From assembly GCA_035527235.1 (NCBI GenBank), contig DATLAV010000205.1, positions 1 to 36,959 of the forward strand: a stretch of 36,959 bases of DNA, in the 5' to 3' direction. This document shows, piece after piece, positions 32,217 through 36,959 of this stretch. The stretch comes from BS750m-G28 sp035527235. GTDB lineage: Archaea > Thermoproteota > Bathyarchaeia > TCS64. Numbering within the stretch: the stretch's first letter is position 1; each line of letters starts with the position of its first letter. A program made the translations under genes and the position numbers. The notes under the pieces were generated by a model. That model saw only the letters and a list, made by a program, of their open reading frames with translations, made no database searches and had not been told where the DNA came from.

Positions 32217-32761
32217 CTCTCCTCGACCAGAGCCAGAAGATTCTCGACCATCCTGTAGGTGAGACCCCATACGACGTCATCCCCGACATGGAAGACTGGG
32301 GTGTCAAATCGGTTCTTGACAATAGTCCTCCCCCTCGAGCTCGGGAGGTCGCTGAACTTGGTCCACACGTACTTTGAGAGCTCCTCGTTTATCCTGATCT
32401 CGGGCACCTCGTCGAGGAGGAAGATCATGGGCAGGACGCGCATACCGGGCCTAGCGTTCGACAGAACCTCCTCCATCATCCCGAGGAATCGCCCCGCCGT
32501 GAGGTCGATGCTCGTCTCCTCTGAGACCTCCCTGACCACCGTGTCATGGATGGTCTCGTCACCGGGATGCCTTTTACCCCCGGGAAAAGCCATATCTCCG
32601 GACCAGGGGTCTCCGAGCACCACGGCCCTCTTCACTAGCAGCAGCTTAAGCCCATCATCCTCCTCAAGGAATACGACAGCGACAGCTGCGATGGCCTTCT
32701 CGCCACCTTCTTGCCTCAGCTTGGCGCTGATCCTATCGAGGGGCTCCGGCAGTGACATCAA
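32213..32761 (-). CDS. Nudix hydrolase, CoA-pyrophosphatase-like
   Basis: A 182-residue Nudix protein. The Nudix box is read as FPGGKRHPGDETIHDTVVRE followed by VSEETSID, in which the acidic position after the glycine is D as in CoA pyrophosphatases of the NUDT7/YeaB type. DVVWGLTYRMVENLL near the end is also characteristic of that subfamily. Such enzymes cleave CoA or its derivatives, or other nucleoside diphosphates. Position beside sucCD makes CoA turnover plausible. ATG 32761 and 32758 are adjacent starts. Confidence 0.88.
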   Translation of the reverse strand: MMSLPEPLDRISAKLRQEGGEKAIAAVAVVFLEEDDGLKLLLVKRAVVLGDPWSGDMAFPGGKRHPGDETIHDTVVREVSEETSIDLTAGRFLGMMEEVLSNARPGMRVLPMIFLLDEVPEIRINEELSKYVWTKFSDLPSSRGRTIVKNRFDTPVFHVGDDVVWGLTYRMVENLLALVEES

Positions 32762-32880
32762 CTTCTCCCGCGCAATAATGTCAACACCTTAAAATAAGCT
32801 AATCTGAAAGAAGGCCCCTGGTGGACAACATTTTTTAAGTCTTGCACACATTTCGAAAAAACCAACCTAAGGATGGCGTC

Positions 32881-33735
32881 ATGAGCGGAGATAATAAGGT
32901 GGAAGAGCTGACCTCTCTGGAGCGAAATATGAAGCAGATGGAGCTGCTCCGTAAGAGAATGGGAAGCATCAAGCACAAGATCGCAGTTATAAGCGGTAAG
33001 GGGGGCGTCGGCAAGAGCCTGGTCACAGTGAACCTCGCTGTCGCCCTCGCGATGGCAGGACGAAAGGGAAAGGTGGGGATCCTGGACGCCGACATCCACG
33101 GCCCAAGCGTGCCCGAGATGATGGGGCTGAAGTGAGAGCGCTTACCCGCGGGTCCACCCGGGGTGTTCCCCGCAATCGGTCCTCTGGATATCAAGGTCGT
33201 CTCGACGGCGTTCCTGCTCCCGAGCGTGGAGGACCCCGTTATCTGGAGGGGGCCTCTGAAAATGGGGGTAATACACCAGTTCCTCTCGGATATACTCTGG
33301 GGAGACCTCGAATACTTACTCATCGACCTCCCTCCCGGGACCGGAGACGAGTCCCTCAGCGTACTTCAGCTCCTCCCAGAGATGGACGGCGTCATCATCG
33401 TAACGATACCAAGCGAGGTCTCCGAAGACGTCGTGAAAAAGACCGCCACCTTCGCCAGAAAGATGGAAGTCCCCTTCCTAGGCATCGTGGAGAACATGAG
33501 CGGCGGCGTCTGCCCCCACTGCGGCGAGAGGTTCGAAGTCTTCGGATCCGGAGACGGCGAGAACGTCGCCAGGGACATGGGCCTGGAGCTGATGGGAAAG
33601 ATCCCCCTCGATCCCAGAATCTCAACAGCCATGGACGCCGGCACGCCGTTCGTGATGGCTCAGCCAGAGACACCGGCCGCCGAGGAGTTCGCAAAGATCG
33701 TCAGGAAGATCGAGGGGAAAACCGAGTCAAAATAG
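32881..33735 (+). CDS. Mrp/NBP35 family iron-sulfur carrier ATPase interrupted by an in-frame UGA
   Basis: The frame from ATG 32881 encodes the deviant Walker A motif SGKGGVGKS (38-46) and DADIHGPSVPEMMGLK, then TGA at codon 85 (33133-33135), and continues in frame with ERLPAGPP, VIWRGPLKMG, LEYLLIDLPPGTGDE and NMSGGVCPHCGERFEVFG (C211, C214, the cluster-binding CxxC) to TAG 33733. Together, 284 codons, the normal length. The family assembles and transfers iron-sulfur clusters, needed here by POR among others. The UGA lies where relatives usually have a non-conserved Gly, Arg or Asn in a surface loop. A restart at GTG 33163 would yield a piece without the P-loop. A TATA box lies at 32831-32840. 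Sequence error, pseudogene or recoding are the options. Confidence 0.85.
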
Positions 33736-33737
33736 TT

Positions 33738-35177
33738 TCAGGACTCGAAGACGAGTGACTTGACCACCACTGGGAAGACGGGATTACCGATTATCGACTC
33801 ACCGATGTCGATGAAGTCCCCCTCCCTGAGGGAGATCTCGTCGATGGAGAGGACGTTCCTGGTACCGGTCTCCCTGTAGAGCACGTTCCCCACCGAGTTG
33901 CCGACGTCGGTATCGAAGATCAAGATGATCGGGAGGCCCGTCTCGATGGTCCTGTGAAGGGCATCCACCAAGCCCAGGGAGAACATCTTCAGCCTCTCGT
34001 ACTGGATCCCGACGGGGTTGTGGAACGCCAGGGCGAGAGCAACATCTCCCTCCACGATGTCGTACCTTTGGAGGGTCCGGGTGACCTGATTGGAGATGTG
34101 TTCGACGGACATCTCGTCTCTGTTTATGTTCACGACTACGACGGGGAGGTTCCTTATCGGCAGCTGGAAATCGGGGGCCCTGTATGTTGTAGAGCCGCTC
34201 ACCTGGAGCGTGAACTCGCAGGCCCCGATGACTGTAGCCCGTATCTTCTCGGATGGCTCAACAAGCTCCATTCTCTCAGATTTACACAGGTACGCGATGC
34301 GTTCGCCCAGCTTGTGGCCGAGGTCGTTGAAGTCTTTCTGCTCTATTCCATAGATGAACTCGGCGACTCCCCCCGAGAAGCTGTAAATAGGATTGTCCTC
34401 GAAGCTTTCATGGGGAAGCATCTCGGTCATAAAAAGGTCGTCTGCAATGTCCGAGAGATCTCTACCCGTTAGCACTTTTATTAGTGAAGATGCAAGTAGA
34501 GAAGCCACGTCTGACACCTGATCGGGGTTTATGGTGTCTCCCAATTTGAGGTCTAGGTCCAGTGCCCCAAGGATCTCCCTGCCCGCGGGCTCCAGACGGG
34601 TTACCACACCGCCCTCATCAAAGGCGATCAGCCTGCCTCCGACGTTCATGCAGCCGGTGGCGAGTATCTCTCCGTCTGCTATGACTGCAATGTTGGAGGT
34701 TCCCCCACCGATGTCCGTGTGGATGAGCTTGCATCCAACGCGTCTAGAGTACTCGACGGCTCCCGATCCGTGGGCGGAGATGACAGACTCGAAGTTTGGC
34801 CCTGCTGTAGCTGCGACGAACTTGCCGGTCTCCCTTGAGAGCTGCTCGACGATCATCTCGGCGTTCTCTTTCCTAGCGGACTCCCCAGTCACTATCACCG
34901 CACCGGTGTCGACGTCAGCGGGGTTGATCCCGGCTCTCTCGTACTCTCCTTTGAGGAGGGGCAACAGCTTCTCGACGTCTATCTCACGGTTCCCCTCCTT
35001 GAGTGGGGTGAAGAAGATTTCCCCGCGGTACTTCACTTTCCTCTCGGTGATCCTGAACTTCTTGGAGGGCATGAAGGGGTCCTTCTCGAGGATGATCTCG
35101 GAGAAGACGAGATGTGATGTGGTGGTCCCGATGTCTATCCCAACGGAGGTGATCACCTTTCGGTCGATGTCGATCAT
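33738..35177 (-). CDS. eutA: EutA-like ethanolamine ammonia-lyase reactivating factor homologue
   Basis: A 479-residue protein of the actin-like ATPase fold. GIDIGTTTSHLVFS is the phosphate-1 motif, IHTDIGGGTSNIAVI the phosphate-2 motif, and PIYSFSGGVAEFIYG is the near-diagnostic EutA segment. EutA uses ATP to remove damaged cobalamin from ethanolamine ammonia-lyase so the enzyme can restart. No EutB, EutC or other cobalamin-dependent lyase is in this window, so the target may be elsewhere or different. It is convergent with the Mrp gene and divergent from tldD. ATG 35177 is the start; a TTG or a second ATG nearby is not needed to fit the family. Confidence 0.88.
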   Translation of the reverse strand: MIDIDRKVITSVGIDIGTTTSHLVFSEIILEKDPFMPSKKFRITERKVKYRGEIFFTPLKEGNREIDVEKLLPLLKGEYERAGINPADVDTGAVIVTGESARKENAEMIVEQLSRETGKFVAATAGPNFESVISAHGSGAVEYSRRVGCKLIHTDIGGGTSNIAVIADGEILATGCMNVGGRLIAFDEGGVVTRLEPAGREILGALDLDLKLGDTINPDQVSDVASLLASSLIKVLTGRDLSDIADDLFMTEMLPHESFEDNPIYSFSGGVAEFIYGIEQKDFNDLGHKLGERIAYLCKSERMELVEPSEKIRATVIGACEFTLQVSGSTTYRAPDFQLPIRNLPVVVVNINRDEMSVEHISNQVTRTLQRYDIVEGDVALALAFHNPVGIQYERLKMFSLGLVDALHRTIETGLPIILIFDTDVGNSVGNVLYRETGTRNVLSIDEISLREGDFIDIGESIIGNPVFPVVVKSLVFES

Positions 35178-35323
35178 TTTTACCTATCCATTCGGGTCGC
35201 CGGTTATCAGATGAATCTGGATAATGTCCGAAGGGCGAATAAAGGGGTTACGGTGCTCGCTGACCCTTCCCGACGCTAGGCAAAGATAATTAACAGAGAG
35301 GAGACTACTAGAAACGAAAAATT

Positions 35324-36772
35324 ATGAGAAAGGAACTAGCTGAGTTCGGACTTGAAACTGCAGCTAACCTAGGAACTTCATACGCGGATATCAGGTTCGT
35401 CGACGGTGAACGTCGGCTTGTGAGCGTAAAGAACGGTAACCCAGACAACATATCGCATACATCGGAGTCCGGATACGGCGTCAGGGTCATAGTGAATAAC
35501 GGCTGGGGCTTCGCCGGCTCCTTCAACGTGTCAAAGGACGGAGTCAAGGAGGCCGTTGATCTGGCCGTCAAGCTGGCCAAGGCAAGCTCGACCACCGCCA
35601 AGGGTGAGATAAAGTTGGCATCGACGAAGACCGTCGAGGACAGATACGAGTCAGATGTCAAGAAGGACCCGTTCGCCGTGCCACTCGAGGATATACTTGA
35701 GACCCTCGTCTCTGCCGACGAGGCATTCAGGGAGGTCAGCCCCCACGTCAGGACGACGTCAGGTCGGCTTCTGGCGAGGGTCGAGGGCAAGTACCTGGCT
35801 ACATCCGAGGGCTCCCGGATAGAGCAGAGGATCGTCTTCTGCGGGGGCAGCGGCCAGGGATACGTCATGGAGAGCGGCCTCGTCCAGAGGAGGACCTACG
35901 AGATCAACCCGAGGACGATGGGCTGGGAGTACATCGAGTCCCATGACGTTCCGGAGATGGCGAGGGACGCTGGGAAGGAGGCCGAGATGCTCCTCAAGGC
36001 AGAGCCCTGCCCGACGGAGATAAGGACCAACCTTATCCTTGACGACCCCCACATGTACCTACAGATCCACGAGACTATCGGCCACGCCTCAGAGCTCGAC
36101 AGGGTGCTGGGGACGGAGGCGGACTTCGCGGGCATGAGCTTCCTGACGCCGGAGAAGCTGGGAAGCTTCAGGTACGGCTCGGATCAGGTCAACTTCGTGG
36201 CAGATCCGACGATCCCCTTTGGCCTAGGAACTTACGGCTACGACGATGAGGGGACCCCGGCGAGGAAGGTCTACCTCGTCAAGGATGGGATGGTGAACGA
36301 CTACCAGTCATCAAGGGAGACAGCGGCCCAGCTCGGGCTGGAAGGGAGCAGCGCTGGGATGAGGGCGGCTACCCCCGTAGACCTCCCCATCATTCGCATG
36401 AACAACATCTGCCTCGAGGCCGGGGACTCGTGGAAAGCTGACGAGATCATCGCGGAGACTAATGAGGGCATACTGATGAGGACGACAAAGATGTGGTCAG
36501 TGGATCAGAGGCGGCTCAACTTCCAGTTCGGCTGCGAGGTCGGGTGGAAGATCAAGGAGGGTGAGTTGACGGAGATGATCAGAGACCCCACCTACACGGG
36601 CATAAGCTACGAGTTCTGGAGGGGCGTCGACGCCACCGCCAAGGACGACTGGACCCTCTACGGCACGACCGGATGTGGGAAGGGCAGGCCAAGCCAAGGT
36701 ATATACGTCGGTCACGGCGCCGCCACCACCAGGATAAAGGATGTCAGGATTGGCATCACAGGGAGGCTATGA
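35324..36772 (+). CDS. tldD: Metalloprotease TldD
   Basis: A 482-residue TldD peptidase, which acts with TldE/PmbA as a heterodimer to trim unfolded peptides or leader peptides. The zinc site is HETIGH, within LQIHETIGHASELD, followed by GSDQVNFVADPT and PFGLGTYGYDDEGTPARKVYLVKDG, all family features. A conserved GCGKGRPSQG block lies near the end. ATG 35324 starts in the usual place. An AT-rich box (AGATAATTAA, about 35285-35294) is its probable promoter. The TGA overlaps the tldE ATG by one base. Confidence 0.95.
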   Translation: MRKELAEFGLETAANLGTSYADIRFVDGERRLVSVKNGNPDNISHTSESGYGVRVIVNNGWGFAGSFNVSKDGVKEAVDLAVKLAKASSTTAKGEIKLASTKTVEDRYESDVKKDPFAVPLEDILETLVSADEAFREVSPHVRTTSGRLLARVEGKYLATSEGSRIEQRIVFCGGSGQGYVMESGLVQRRTYEINPRTMGWEYIESHDVPEMARDAGKEAEMLLKAEPCPTEIRTNLILDDPHMYLQIHETIGHASELDRVLGTEADFAGMSFLTPEKLGSFRYGSDQVNFVADPTIPFGLGTYGYDDEGTPARKVYLVKDGMVNDYQSSRETAAQLGLEGSSAGMRAATPVDLPIIRMNNICLEAGDSWKADEIIAETNEGILMRTTKMWSVDQRRLNFQFGCEVGWKIKEGELTEMIRDPTYTGISYEFWRGVDATAKDDWTLYGTTGCGKGRPSQGIYVGHGAATTRIKDVRIGITGRL

Positions 36773-36959
36773 TGATGCAGGGTATAGATATGGCTAAGAA
36801 GGCCGTCGAAAAGGCAGTCAATATGGGGGCCTCCCAGGCTGAGGCGATCATCCTCGTCGGGAGCACGGCGCTGACCAGGTACACTCACAACGCGATACAC
36901 CAGAACGTTGTGAAGAACAACACAGTGCTCAACCTTGAGGTCGTCATCGGGAAGAACAA
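36772..36959 (+). CDS. tldE: TldE/PmbA metalloprotease partner (N-terminus only)
   Basis: The ATG at 36772 overlaps the tldD stop (TGATG) and opens a frame to the window edge: MMQGIDMAKKAVEKAV, then GASQAEAIILVGSTALTRYTHNAIHQN, the N-terminal pattern of TldE/PmbA (AEV-x3-STR-x-N-x-IHQ). TldE lacks the zinc motif and forms the second half of the TldD/TldE chamber. The gene is cut at residue 62. Confidence 0.88.
   Translation, partial: MMQGIDMAKKAVEKAVNMGASQAEAIILVGSTALTRYTHNAIHQNVVKNNTVLNLEVVIGKN

Noticed and set aside
33133..33135. Selenocysteine at the Mrp UGA
   Set aside because: The position is not a cysteine in the family and is not a redox site; I also see no obvious SECIS-like stem-loop after the gene.
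1..36959. CRISPR arrays, insertion sequences, rRNA genes
   Set aside because: No regularly spaced repeats, transposase motifs or rRNA stretches were seen on either strand.

Overview
This window is a piece of an archaeal chromosome with high GC content. The evidence is an Alba chromatin protein, an archaeal-type AspRS next to a zinc-finger/KH NusA-like protein, Pth2-type peptidyl-tRNA hydrolase, a geranylgeranyl-reductase-family flavoprotein, a long archaeal FKBP, a four-part-derived pyruvate:ferredoxin oxidoreductase, and TATA boxes about 25-30 bp upstream of many genes. The gene set fits a TACK-type lineage such as Bathyarchaeia, but that placement is inference. Three of the four complete tRNA genes carry an encoded CCA end.

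Layout. 1-5.3 kb: a truncated AprA/fumarate-reductase-like flavoprotein, an MFS transporter, a methyltransferase, tRNA-Thr with a duplicated tRNA 3' end beside it, a small membrane protein and a class III CoA transferase. 5.3-12.1 kb: thiL, then an 1846-residue DUF4011/SF1 helicase/nuclease/DUF3320 protein, the best single-gene defence candidate in the window. 12.1-15.1 kb: tRNA-Asn, alba, NusA-like, aspS and pth2, an information-processing block. 15.0-18.6 kb: a cysteine-rich membrane protein, aldose 1-epimerase and an M14 carboxypeptidase. 18.8-21.8 kb: porG-porD-porAB, with alpha and beta subunits fused. 21.8-26.7 kb: a 53-residue zinc-ribbon protein, a membrane protein, a geranylgeranyl reductase, an FKBP with a lysine-rich tail, a membrane rhodanese and a DppA-like M55 peptidase. 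26.9-30.0 kb: tRNA-Met/Ile2, FUN14, tRNA-Glu, then a compact end-joining locus made of a half-length Ku, an ATP-dependent ligase fused to a 3'-phosphoesterase (PE), and a separate PE gene in the opposite direction. 30.2-37 kb: sucC-sucD, a Nudix hydrolase, an Mrp/NBP35 ATPase, an orphan EutA-like protein, and tldD-tldE, the last cut by the window end.

How the genes work together. POR and succinyl-CoA synthetase are two ends of ferredoxin-linked 2-oxoacid/CoA metabolism. Ku, ligase and PE belong to one DNA-repair route (NHEJ). TldD/TldE, M14, M55 and FKBP serve peptide and protein processing.

Most unusual observations. (1) The NHEJ locus has a Ku lacking its N-terminal half and no polymerase domain. 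(2) Three conserved genes contain single in-frame stop codons: UAG in FUN14, UAG in the separate PE at a glutamine conserved in its neighbour, and UGA in Mrp. Each reads on in frame into well-conserved protein. UAG also ends many normal genes here, so either these are pseudogenes or sequence errors, or a limited recoding operates. (3) The giant helicase-nuclease. (4) The alpha-beta POR fusion. (5) A tRNA-3'-end duplication that looks like an old integration scar.
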